Part shown: positions 1 to 7,061 of the stretch, in pieces
How positions within the stretch are numbered: the first letter of the stretch is position 1
Layout: every line of letters starts with the position of its first letter
Origin: Candidatus Fimadaptatus faecigallinarum
GTDB lineage: Bacteria > Bacillota > Clostridia > Christensenellales > Aristaeellaceae
NCBI GenBank assembly: GCA_018714445.1
Contig: DVNK01000027.1
Coordinates: 56,369 to 120,368 of the forward strand
Reading direction: 5' to 3'
DNA length: 64,000 nucleotides
Notes under the pieces: model-generated
The model's database searches: none
Seen by the model: the letters and a program-made list of their open reading frames with translations, nothing else
Told to the model about the DNA's origin: nothing
Translations under genes and position numbers: made by a program

Positions 1-1086
1 CGCCGGGGGATGGCGGCGCTGCTGGCGCTGATGTTGGCGCTGATCGCATGTGCGCTGCCGACCGGCGCGCTGGCGGCGATAGACGTCGTCGAGAAACCCG
101 AGCAGATATATGTGGCCGACTATGCGGGCGTGCTCGATGCCGACGTGCAAAAGCATATGCTCGAAGCCTCCGAGTCGCTGTACCAGCAGACCGGCGCGCA
201 GATAGTCGTGGTCACGGTCAACTTCATAGGCGACAACAACATTTCCGACTATGCATACGAGCTGTTCAACCAGTGGGGCATAGGCGGAATGGACGAAAAC
301 AACGGCGTGCTGCTGCTGATGGTAATAGGCGCGGAGAAGTACTGGTGCCTGCAGGGCGAGGGCATCCAGAGCAGCCTGCCCACCAGCACGATTAAGGCGC
401 TGTTGGACGAGTATCTGGAGCCGGACTTCGCCGCGCAGCGCTATTCTGACGGCGCGCTGAAGTTCTACGACGCGCTGTACGCGCGGCTGGAGCAGATATA
501 CAACGTCGATGGCGATGCATATGATTACGACTGGAACTCGGGCAGCTATGGCGGCGATTGGGAGTATGACGGCGATGCCGGCCGCCGCGACTCGGGCGGT
601 GGACTGTTCGGGTTTATAGGCGGCATAATCGGCTGGGCGTTCGGACTGGTGCGTGGCCTGTTGGGCGCGGTGTTCGGGCTGGCCGGTGGACTGATAGGAA
701 CGGTGTTCAGTATGGCAGGAATTGTAATCATAATAATACTTGTGATAATATTTGGCATGTTCAGGCCGCGCGGGCCGAGGGGGCCGCGTGGACCCTGGGG
801 CGGCGGTGGGCACTGGCACAGGCCGCCGCGTCCGCCACGGCCGCCACGGCCGCCGATGCCTCCGTTTGGCGGGCATGGGCCTTACCACGGTGGGTTTGGC
901 GGGCCGAGGCCGGGTCCGGGGCCGAGGCCGGGTCCGGGACCGCGTCCGGGTGGCTTTGGCGGCGGCAGGCCGGGCGGATTTGGCGGCGGTCGTCCGGGTG
1001 GTTCGGGCGGCGGTCGATCCGGCGGTGGTCGGCCGAGCGGATTTGGCGGCGGCCGCACGCGCGGCGGCGGCGCAGGGCGCGGCTGA
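1..1086 (+). CDS. TPM-domain membrane protein with Gly/Arg/Pro-rich tail (5' end outside window)
   Basis: The frame is open to the left edge: codons for Arg-Arg-Gly precede the ATG at 10, so the true start probably lies outside and these residues belong to a signal peptide n-region. A hydrophobic segment (residues 1-23 from the ATG) ends at an Ala-rich cleavage-like site. Residues about 27-165 match the TPM (TLP18.3/Psb32/MOLO-1) fold, with a YVADYAGVLD start and a QTGAQIVVVTV strand. A Gly-rich segment and a strong transmembrane helix rich in Ile/Val follow at about residues 230-250. The last ~100 residues are an RPGPGPRPGG-type low-complexity tail. This resembles YgcG-family proteins, anchored with the TPM domain outside the cell. 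The function of these Firmicutes proteins is not established. Confidence 0.8.
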   Translation, partial: RRGMAALLALMLALIACALPTGALAAIDVVEKPEQIYVADYAGVLDADVQKHMLEASESLYQQTGAQIVVVTVNFIGDNNISDYAYELFNQWGIGGMDENNGVLLLMVIGAEKYWCLQGEGIQSSLPTSTIKALLDEYLEPDFAAQRYSDGALKFYDALYARLEQIYNVDGDAYDYDWNSGSYGGDWEYDGDAGRRDSGGGLFGFIGGIIGWAFGLVRGLLGAVFGLAGGLIGTVFSMAGIVIIIILVIIFGMFRPRGPRGPRGPWGGGGHWHRPPRPPRPPRPPMPPFGGHGPYHGGFGGPRPGPGPRPGPGPRPGGFGGGRPGGFGGGRPGGSGGGRSGGGRPSGFGGGRTRGGGAGRG

Positions 1087-1128
1087 GCGCGTTTGGCATG
1101 CGCAACCCAAAGATGTCAATGAATGCGG

Positions 1129-1158
1129 GCGGGCTGGCGAGAGCGCTGGCCCGCTTTT
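1129..1158 (+). terminator. Rho-independent terminator after the TPM gene
   Basis: GCGGGC-TG-GCG, loop AGAG, CGC-TG-GCCCGC, then TTTT. It sits 43 bp past the stop codon. Confidence 0.65.
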
Positions 1159-1728
1159 CATGTTGACAGGGCCAATATTGCGCCGGTATGTCGGGACTGC
1201 CGGCAAGTCCGAATATGGCAATTCTGCCTGCCGAGGCAGCAGAACCATCTAGACTCAGAGGCAGCAGAAACGTAGATACTCATAAGAGCGGCCGGCGCAT
1301 AAAGATGGGGCAAGCGCAAGAATACTCTGGCGACTTGGCGGCTCCGGTATTTGCCGGCGGCATTGGGGGCTGGCGAGAGCGCCGGCACGTCATTTGTGGT
1401 GTGGCGCCGACAGATGTGAACCGGCGGTTTGGCGGCGGGACGCAGAGTGGGTTGCCGGACTGCTGTGCGCTATGATGGCCGGGGCTGTGCTCTGATAGTG
1501 CCGCAATGTGCGCGGCCGTGACGCGGCTGGCCGGCGGGCGGCTTGCCGCTGGCGTGCCGAGTCGATGCCGGCACAGATCGCCGCTGTCAGCGGATCGGAG
1601 TTGAACCTTTGGCTGAGCGCATTGCGTTTTGCGCCAAGGCAAGGCCGCTGTAATGTGCGACAATTGGCGCGCACAGCGCAAAGCATGGCCGAGGACGGAA
1701 AAAAATGAAAAAAAGTCGCACTCGGGGG
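1159..1728. other. Gene-free stretch before the tRNA operon
   Basis: About 570 bp without a supported gene. Open frames here lack ribosome binding sites and the ATA-rich codon pattern of the real genes. The motif GGCTGGCGAGAGCG of the upstream terminator recurs near 1369. Nothing else was recognised. Confidence 0.5.
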
Positions 1729-1757
1729 TTGACAAATGTGAGCGGGTAGTGTATAAT
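1729..1757 (+). promoter_or_regulatory. Consensus sigma-A promoter of the tRNA operon
   Basis: Perfect TTGACA (1729-1734), 17-nt spacer, perfect TATAAT (1752-1757). The predicted start is about 1764, some 23 nt before tRNA-Val. Confidence 0.9.
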
Positions 1758-1786
1758 ACTACTCGTCGCCTCGGTAAATGGTGCGA

Positions 1787-1859
1787 GGGAGCATAGCTCA
1801 GTTGGGAGAGCATTTGCCTTACAAGCAAAGGGTCACAGGTTCGAGCCCTGTTGTTCCCA
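1787..1859 (+). tRNA. tRNA-Val (anticodon TAC)
   Basis: Acceptor GGGAGCA pairs with TGTTCCC. The D-arm starts GCTCAG. The anticodon stem TTTGC/GCAAA encloses CTTACAA, giving UAC for GUA codons. The T-arm is ACAGG-TTCGAGC-CCTGT and the discriminator is A. CCA is not encoded. First gene of a five-tRNA operon. Confidence 0.95.
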
Positions 1860-1875
1860 TCATACAACTTCTTGT

Positions 1876-1949
1876 GGCCAAGTAGTTCAGTTGGTTAGAA
1901 TGCCAGCCTGTCACGCTGGAGGTCGAGGGTTCGAGCCCCTTCTTGGTCG
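1876..1949 (+). tRNA. tRNA-Asp (anticodon GTC)
   Basis: Acceptor GGCCAAG/CTTGGTC has one G-U pair. The anticodon stem CCAGC/GCTGG encloses CTGTCAC, giving GUC. The T-loop is TTCGAGC. Discriminator G73 is the expected Asp identity base. CCA is not encoded. Confidence 0.95.
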
Positions 1950-1954
1950 TTTGT

Positions 1955-2027
1955 GCCTCGGTAGCTCAGATGGTAGAGCAGGAGACTGAAAATCTCCGTG
2001 TCGGTGGTTCGATTCCGCCCCGCGGCA
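1955..2027 (+). tRNA. tRNA-Phe (anticodon GAA)
   Basis: The anticodon stem GGAGA/TCTCC encloses CTGAAAA, giving GAA for Phe. The acceptor is GCCTCGG/CCGCGGC, which leaves a T-C mismatch at position 4-69. The D-arm GCTC/GAGC and T-arm GGTGG/CCGCC are normal. The discriminator is A and CCA is not encoded. It looks functional despite the mismatch. Confidence 0.9.
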
Positions 2028-2065
2028 TTTGTTTTCGGCGTGTGACCTTTGGCGCCGGAAATTCT

Positions 2066-2140
2066 GCGGTAGTAGCTCAGTGGTAGAGTGCCACCTTGCC
2101 AAGGTGGATGTCGCGAGTCCGAATCTCGTCTACCGCTCCA
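2066..2140 (+). tRNA. tRNA-Gly (anticodon GCC)
   Basis: Acceptor GCGGTAG/CTACCGC. The anticodon stem CCACC/GGTGG encloses TTGCCAA, giving GCC. Discriminator U is followed by an encoded CCA (2138-2140). It is the only member of this operon with encoded CCA. Confidence 0.95.
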
Positions 2141-2148
2141 TTTCCCTT

Positions 2149-2220
2149 GGCGCCATAGCCAAGCGGTAAGGCAAGGGTCTGCAAAATCCTCATTCCCCGG
2201 TCCGATTCCGGGTGGCGCCT
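2149..2220 (+). tRNA. tRNA-Cys (anticodon GCA)
   Basis: Acceptor GGCGCCA/TGGCGCC. The anticodon stem AGGGT/ATCCT encloses CTGCAAA, giving GCA. The T-arm is CCCGG-TCCGATT-CCGGG. Discriminator U is typical of Cys. CCA is not encoded. Last gene of the operon. Confidence 0.93.
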
Positions 2221-2226
2221 CTGAGA

Positions 2227-2256
2227 AGCTGGATGTAAATCCGGCTTTTTTGTTTT
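2227..2256 (+). terminator. Terminator of the tRNA operon
   Basis: Stem GCTGGAT/ATCCGGC (one G-U) with a short loop, followed by TTTTTTG. It starts 7 nt after tRNA-Cys. Confidence 0.8.
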
Positions 2257-2315
2257 GCCTGAAATCGGCCTGATAGGATGTTAAACGAGGACGGCCGCTG
2301 TGATGCGGATTTACG

Positions 2316-2345
2316 TTTACACGCGCCGCGCGCATGTGCTATACT
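2316..2345 (+). promoter_or_regulatory. Probable promoter of the ATL-GNAT genes
   Basis: TTTACA (2316-2321), 18-nt spacer, TATACT (2340-2345), about 110 bp before the alkyltransferase-like gene. Confidence 0.55.
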
Positions 2346-2458
2346 TGCTATGATAGGGGCGGTGCATGTTGTAATGCCTGTGGGTATAAAAACCGCCGGC
2401 TATGACCAAAATTAATCAAAACCGCCGGATCCCAGGCGGGGAAAAGGACGGCGATACG

Positions 2459-2770
2459 ATGGCGCAATCCAACGCGCAGGGCTTCTTTGCGCAGGTATGG
2501 GCGTTGGTCGAGCGCATACCACCCGGGCGCGTGGCCAGTTACGGTCAGCTTGCGCTGATGCTGGGGCGGCCGGGCGGCGCGCGAATTGTGGGTTGGGCGA
2601 TGCGCGCCTGCCCGGACGGCGTGCCGTTCCAGCGCGTCGTGCGCGACGATGGCTCCATCGCCGGCGGCGACTATGCGCCGCTGCGCCGGGCGCTGCTGGA
2701 GAGCGAGGGCGTGCCTATGCTGGCAGATGGTCGCGTAGACATCGCCCATTGCCGCTGGGATGGGCGTTGA
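2459..2770 (+). CDS. Alkyltransferase-like (MGMT DNA-binding domain) protein without active-site Cys
   Basis: 103 residues, the usual size of ATL proteins. The body matches the MGMT/Ogt DNA-binding domain: ERIPPGRVASYGQLA (winged-helix entry), RIVGWAM and the recognition region. The canonical methyl-acceptor motif PCHR, or PWHR in known ATLs, reads PFQR here, so there is no acceptor cysteine and the conserved His is Gln. Known ATLs bind O6-alkylguanine and channel lesions to nucleotide excision repair; a similar role is inferred. The ATG at 2459 is preferred over the one at 2402 because AAGGA precedes it and it gives family length. A GNAT gene follows 14 bp later. Confidence 0.8.
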   Translation: MAQSNAQGFFAQVWALVERIPPGRVASYGQLALMLGRPGGARIVGWAMRACPDGVPFQRVVRDDGSIAGGDYAPLRRALLESEGVPMLADGRVDIAHCRWDGR

Positions 2771-2784
2771 TACAGGAGGATGTT

Positions 2785-3447
2785 ATGCCTGACGATGTAC
2801 GAATGCCGCAAGATATACAGATGCCCGATGGCAATCTGTTCATGGTGTGCGAGCGCGTAGAGCGCGGCGCATTTGGCGCATTGCCGCGCGGCGTCGAGCT
2901 GCGCTGCTGCCGCCATGACGAGCTGGACCTGTGGAAAGCTATGCACTTCGACCTGCCCGAGACCGCGCGCGAGTTCAAGCCATATATGGACGAGTATTTT
3001 GAGCGCGTATATGCGCCGCACGGCGAGCTGTTCTTTGAAAGGTGCCGGTTTGCGTGCGTGGACGGCGCGCCGGTGGGCACGTGCTTTGTGTGGAAGGCGT
3101 ATGGGCGCGTAAATACGGTGCACTGGTTCAAGGTGCTGCGCGCATACGAGGGCCGGGGCATAGGACGCGCGCTGTTGACCGATGTGTTGAGCGCGCTGGG
3201 GCCGGACGACATGCCGGTATGCCTGCACACGCAGCCGTCCAGTTATCGCGCGATAAAGCTCTATACCGATTTCGGCTTCAAGTTCATAACCGACCCGGCA
3301 GTCGGCGCGCGCGTAAACGACCTGGAGCGCGCACTGCCGGCGTTGAAGCAGGTCATGCCGGCTCAAGCGTATGCGGCGCTGGGGTTTGCGCGCGCGCCTA
3401 AGGCGCTGCTGGACGCCGCCGCGGGCGAGCAGTTCTCTGAGTTCTAA
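2785..3447 (+). CDS. GNAT-family N-acetyltransferase
   Basis: 220 residues. The GNAT fold is recognised by the acetyl-CoA pyrophosphate loop RAYEGRGIGRALL and a following AIKLYTDFGF motif, as in the RimI superfamily. An N-terminal extension of about 45 residues lies before the catalytic domain. The start follows AGGAGG (2774-2779) at ideal spacing. It lies 14 bp after the ATL gene, so the two are probably co-transcribed. The substrate cannot be told from the sequence. Confidence 0.8.
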   Translation: MPDDVRMPQDIQMPDGNLFMVCERVERGAFGALPRGVELRCCRHDELDLWKAMHFDLPETAREFKPYMDEYFERVYAPHGELFFERCRFACVDGAPVGTCFVWKAYGRVNTVHWFKVLRAYEGRGIGRALLTDVLSALGPDDMPVCLHTQPSSYRAIKLYTDFGFKFITDPAVGARVNDLERALPALKQVMPAQAYAALGFARAPKALLDAAAGEQFSEF

Positions 3448-3466
3448 TGCGCGGGAGGTGTGCAAA

Positions 3467-3691
3467 GTGATAACCGTATTCAACCGCGCAGAACTGGCGG
3501 TCACATATTCCGAGCGTCAGCGGGACAAGCTGCTTGCGGCGCTGGTGCGCGCCGGCATAGGCTGCAAGCTGCGCCAGCGCCGGGGCGCGAACGGCGAAGC
3601 CGAATTCACGCTGTACGTGAATCGCGCCGATCTGGACGCTGCGCGCGCCGCCGTGGCCGACCTGAGCGCATTATTCGCCAAATATCTTTAA
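3467..3691 (+). CDS. Small conserved protein, possibly DUF2007-like
   Basis: 74 residues from a GTG preceded by GGGAGG. The sequence (VFNRAELAVTYSERQRDKLLAALVRAGIGCKLR..., then EFTLYVNRADLDAARAAV) has a ferredoxin-like alpha-beta pattern and resembles DUF2007-type small putative signalling proteins. That family link is from memory and uncertain. It starts 19 bp after the GNAT gene, probably in the same operon. No enzyme motif is seen. Confidence 0.65.
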   Translation: MITVFNRAELAVTYSERQRDKLLAALVRAGIGCKLRQRRGANGEAEFTLYVNRADLDAARAAVADLSALFAKYL

Positions 3692-3768
3692 AACATTCGC
3701 CCGCACGACACAAAGTCGCCACCGGAATGCAATAGAATGATGAAAGCATCTGTTTATGGAGGCGCTGT

Positions 3769-4191
3769 ATGGACAGGATATATAAGCTGCTCGCCAAGTA
3801 TCGCGAGCAGGTGATGTACATAGTGTTCGGCGGGCTGACGACGCTGGTTAACATAGTCGTATACTACGTCGTCAACAGTGTAATGGGCCTGGCGACGGTG
3901 CCGTCGACGGCGCTGGCTCAGGTATTGGCGGTGCTGTTTGCGTACGTCACCAATCGCCGGTACGTGTTTCGCAGCCGGACTGTGGGCGCGGCGGCGCTGC
4001 TGCGCGAGATGGGCTCGTTCTTTGCGTGTCGCGCGGTGTCGTTCTTTCTGGACATAGGCATCATGTGGCTGACTGTGGACATGTTGGGCTGGCCGAATAT
4101 GGTGATGAAGATAGTCAGCAATGTGATAATAATCGTAGTCAACTACCTGGCCAGCAAGCTGTTCATATTCAACAAGGGGGAGAGCAAGTGA
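3769..4191 (+). CDS. GtrA-family membrane protein
   Basis: 140 residues with four predicted transmembrane helices (about 17-37, 45-62, 78-100, 110-130), an N-terminal FGGLTTLVNIVVYY segment and a VANYxxSKxFIF-like end (VVNYLASKLFIF), all typical of GtrA. GtrA proteins act with GtrB-type glycosyltransferases and are thought to move polyprenyl-phosphate sugars across the membrane. The gene overlaps the glycosyltransferase start (GTGA overlap at 4188-4191), so the two are translationally coupled. GGAGG precedes the start. Confidence 0.85.
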   Translation: MDRIYKLLAKYREQVMYIVFGGLTTLVNIVVYYVVNSVMGLATVPSTALAQVLAVLFAYVTNRRYVFRSRTVGAAALLREMGSFFACRAVSFFLDIGIMWLTVDMLGWPNMVMKIVSNVIIIVVNYLASKLFIFNKGESK

Positions 4192-5141
4192 ACGCAAAGC
4201 CGAGCGTACTGTCGGTGATAGTGCCCTGCTTCAACGAGCAGGAGTCATTGCCGCGCTTTTACGAGGCGATCTGTGCGGCGGCGCGGGAGCTGCCCGAACT
4301 TGAGTTTGAACTGCTGTTCGTGGACGACGGCTCCAGCGACGATACGCTGGAAATCATGCGCCGGTTGCGCCAGAGCGACCCGCGCGTGCGGTACCTGAGC
4401 TTTTCGCGCAACTTCGGCAAGGAAGCGGCGCTGCTGGCGGGGTTCGAGCACGCGACCGGCGAGCTGCTGACGGTTATGGACGCCGATCTGCAGGACCCGC
4501 CCGCGCTGCTGCGCACGATGTACGAGGCGATAGTGAACGAGGGCTATGACGTCGTGGCCACGCGCCGCAGTACCCGGCGCGGCGAACCGCCGGTGCGCTC
4601 GGCGTTTGCGCACTGCTTTTACTGGTTGATGCGCCGCATGTCGCGCGCCGACATAGTCGACGGCGCACGCGATTTCAGAATGATGCGGCGGTGCGTGCGC
4701 GACGCGATAGTGTCGATGGGCGAGTACAACCGGTTCTCAAAGGGAATATTCGGCTGGGTGGGCTTCAAGACAAAGTGGCTCAGCTATGAGAACATAGAGC
4801 GCGTTGCCGGCAAGACCAAGTTTTCATTTTGGAAACTGTTCAAGTACTCGATAGAGGGCATACTGGCCTTTACGATAGCTCCGCTGGCGCTGGCGCTGAT
4901 ATGCGGCGTACTGCTGACAGTGGCGAGCGTGGCGCTGGCGATAGGCCTGGGCGTGTACGCGTGCGCCAGCGGCGCGGGCTTTTCAGCGCTGGGCGGATTG
5001 TGCAGCCTCATAATGTTTGTGGGCGGGCTGCAGCTTATCGCGATAGGCATAGTCGGTCAGTATCTGGGAAGGCTATACCTTGAAGGCAAACACCGACCGG
5101 TGTACATACTGCGCGAGACCGAGCAGGGCTTGTGCGAGTAG
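4188..5141 (+). CDS. GtrB-type polyprenyl-phosphate glycosyltransferase (GT2)
   Basis: 317 residues from a GTG overlapping the gtrA stop. The N-terminal GT-A domain has SVIVPCFNEQESLP, VDDGSSDDT and the metal-binding motif MDADLQDPP (about residues 95-103). Further on are SRNFGKEAALLAG and the SKGIFGWVG motif typical of DPM1/GtrB/ArnC-like enzymes. Two C-terminal transmembrane hairpin helices (about 230-260 and 265-295) end in GQYLGRLYLE. It is predicted to load a nucleotide sugar onto undecaprenyl phosphate for wall or surface glycan decoration, with the GtrA partner upstream. Confidence 0.9.
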   Translation: MNAKPSVLSVIVPCFNEQESLPRFYEAICAAARELPELEFELLFVDDGSSDDTLEIMRRLRQSDPRVRYLSFSRNFGKEAALLAGFEHATGELLTVMDADLQDPPALLRTMYEAIVNEGYDVVATRRSTRRGEPPVRSAFAHCFYWLMRRMSRADIVDGARDFRMMRRCVRDAIVSMGEYNRFSKGIFGWVGFKTKWLSYENIERVAGKTKFSFWKLFKYSIEGILAFTIAPLALALICGVLLTVASVALAIGLGVYACASGAGFSALGGLCSLIMFVGGLQLIAIGIVGQYLGRLYLEGKHRPVYILRETEQGLCE

Positions 5142-5162
5142 CGCGTGCTGGCGCGAGCTGTC

Positions 5163-5192
5163 GGGAGTGGCAAAGTGGCCGCTCCTTTTTTG
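5163..5192 (+). terminator. Terminator after the GtrA-GtrB pair
   Basis: Stem GGAGTGGC/GCCGCTCC (one G-U), loop AAAGTG, followed by six T. Confidence 0.75.
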
Positions 5193-5220
5193 TTGCTCCA
5201 GCTCCGAAAACTAACAGGTA

Positions 5221-5612
5221 TGCCACCCCGATATGAGCGGCGGGCGCGTCGGTGGCGTGGACGGCACCATGGAGGTTATAATGCCCCCCCCGATATGAGC
5301 GGCAAGCGCATGGGCGGCGCGGACGGCACCACGGAGGCTATAATGCCACCCAGATATGAGCGGCGGGCGCGTGGGCAGCGCAGACGGCACCATGGAGGTC
5401 ATAATACCACCCAGATATGAGCTGCAGGCGCGTCGGCAGCGCAGACGGCACCATGGAGGTTATAATGCCCTCAGATATGAGCGGTGAGTGCATCAGCAGC
5501 GTAGACGGCACCACGGAGGTTATAATGCCACTCCGATATGAGCGGCAAGCGCATCAGCAGCGCGGACGGCGCCACGGAGGTTATAATGCCACCCAGATAT
5601 GAGCGGCGGGCG
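5221..5612. repeat. Tandem array A, 60-62-bp period, six to seven units
   Basis: The anchor GATATGAGC recurs at 5230, 5292, 5353, 5414, 5474, 5535 and 5596 (steps 62, 61, 61, 60, 61, 61). The units diverge by substitutions. Most contain GGAGGTTATAATG, which reads both as a TATAAT hexamer and as a Shine-Dalgarno followed by ATG. The period is not a multiple of three, so the open frames across it change frame in every unit. There are no spacers and no flanking recombinase. Confidence 0.9.
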
Positions 5613-5883
5613 TCTACCGCGCCGGCGTCGATGAGCGTTGCCATTTGCGCGCTGCCGATGGCTGCGCGGCGGTTTATATCGAGCCGACTCTGTCGCGCTG
5701 CCTGCGCGGCGCCGGCTCGGGCGGCAATGCCTGTCCGTGCAGCAATGTCAGGGGCGCCAATGCCATCTGCCGCCCATATCCGCCAAAATCTGCGCTGGCA
5801 CGCAGCATTTGGCGCTCAAATTCGCGCCGGGGCGTCAATTTAATGCAAAATTTCACTCAAATCGGGCGCGTCATAAAGGATTT
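5613..5883. other. Spacer between array A and dgt
   Basis: About 270 bp with no supported gene and no recognisable structured RNA. Confidence 0.4.
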
Positions 5884-5916
5884 TTGACGGGATGCGTGGT
5901 ATATATCTTATATAAG
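5884..5916 (+). promoter_or_regulatory. Possible promoter of dgt-dnaG-rpoD
   Basis: TTGACG (5884-5889) with TATATA/TATAAG at 5909-5916. The 19-21-nt spacer is longer than ideal. Confidence 0.35.
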
Positions 5917-5940
5917 AGCGGCGGCGTGGCAGCGCGCCGC

Positions 5941-6948
5941 ATGGGGGCGATGGCGGTGGAGATACGCGAAGAACTCGAACAGCTTGAGCATCGGATACTC
6001 TCGCCGCGCGCGTGCTTTGCCGACTCAAGTCGCGGGCGCGAGCGGCCTATGGAGCCATGCCCGCTGCGCACCGCGTTTCAGCGCGACCGCGACCGCATAG
6101 TGCACTGCAAATCGTTCCGCCGGCTCAAGCACAAGACGCAGGTGTTCCTGGCGCCGCAGGGCGACCACTACCGCACGCGACTCACCCATACGCTGGAGGT
6201 GTCGCAGATCGCCCGCACTATGGCGCGCGCGCTCAGGCTCAACGAGGACCTGACGGAGGCGATAGCGTTGGGCCATGACCTGGGCCATACTCCGTTTGGG
6301 CACATGGGCGAGCGCACGCTGAATTCGCTCAACCCGGCGGGCTTTCATCACAACGAGCAGAGCCTGCGCGTGGTCGAACGGCTCGAGGGTTCAGGGGGAT
6401 TGAACCTTACGTGGGAGGTGCGCGACGGTATCGCGCATCACTCGGGCCGAGTGCGCCCGGCAACGCTGGAAGGCCGGCTGGTCGCGCTGGCCGATAGGAT
6501 AGCCTACATAAACCACGACATCGACGACGCCGAACGCGCCGGTATGCTGGCCGCGCGCGACTTGCCCGCAAAGTGCGTCGAGGCGCTGGGCGATACCCAT
6601 GGCCGGCGCATCGATACGCTGATACGCGACGTAGTGCGCACGTCGGATGGGCAGGACGACATCATGATGAGCGAGCGCAATTACGACTTCATGATGCAGC
6701 TGCGAGAATTCTTGTTCGAACGCATATATCGCGGCGACTGGGCGCGGGAGGAGGAAAAGCGCGCCGATCATGTGATAAGCGACCTGTACCGTTACTTCAT
6801 GGCCAACCCGGTCGAGCTGCCCAATGTCAGCACGCTGTACACAGAAGGCTTTGACAGGGCGATCTGCGACTACATAGCAGGCATGACCGATCAATATGCG
6901 GTCGAGCTGTTCCGGCAAAAATTCATACCCGCGCCGTTTTTAAAGTGA
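5941..6948 (+). CDS. dgt: dGTPase-like HD-domain dNTP triphosphohydrolase
   Basis: 335 residues, the length of the short (type 2) dGTPase-like family. Motifs: CPLRTAFQRDRDRIVHCKSFRRLKHKTQVF near the N-terminus, then the HD metal site built from RTRLTHTLEVSQIAR and the HD pair in ALGHDLGHTPFGH, and a later D in ADRIAYINHDIDD. The enzyme hydrolyses dNTPs to nucleoside and triphosphate and so trims dNTP pools. The dgt-dnaG-rpoD order is common in Clostridia. ATG at 5941 is used, but the one at 5950 is equally possible because neither has a strong ribosome binding site. Confidence 0.9.
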   Translation: MGAMAVEIREELEQLEHRILSPRACFADSSRGRERPMEPCPLRTAFQRDRDRIVHCKSFRRLKHKTQVFLAPQGDHYRTRLTHTLEVSQIARTMARALRLNEDLTEAIALGHDLGHTPFGHMGERTLNSLNPAGFHHNEQSLRVVERLEGSGGLNLTWEVRDGIAHHSGRVRPATLEGRLVALADRIAYINHDIDDAERAGMLAARDLPAKCVEALGDTHGRRIDTLIRDVVRTSDGQDDIMMSERNYDFMMQLREFLFERIYRGDWAREEEKRADHVISDLYRYFMANPVELPNVSTLYTEGFDRAICDYIAGMTDQYAVELFRQKFIPAPFLK

Positions 6949-7061
6949 CGCGGGCGGAGGCGGGATGTTTATTTTCTAATTAAATATCGCGCGCACAGGC
7001 AGGGAAATGAGCGAAATTTGTTGAATCGACATTTGCGGGGGCAGCTCCGCAAGGTGAAAAA

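Noticed and set aside
1895..2335. Minus-strand frames over the tRNA cluster
   Set aside because: They are antisense to five well-formed tRNA genes.
5145..5843. Several short frames across array A
   Set aside because: The period of about 61 bp shifts the frame in each unit and no family is recognisable. I keep the region as a repeat.
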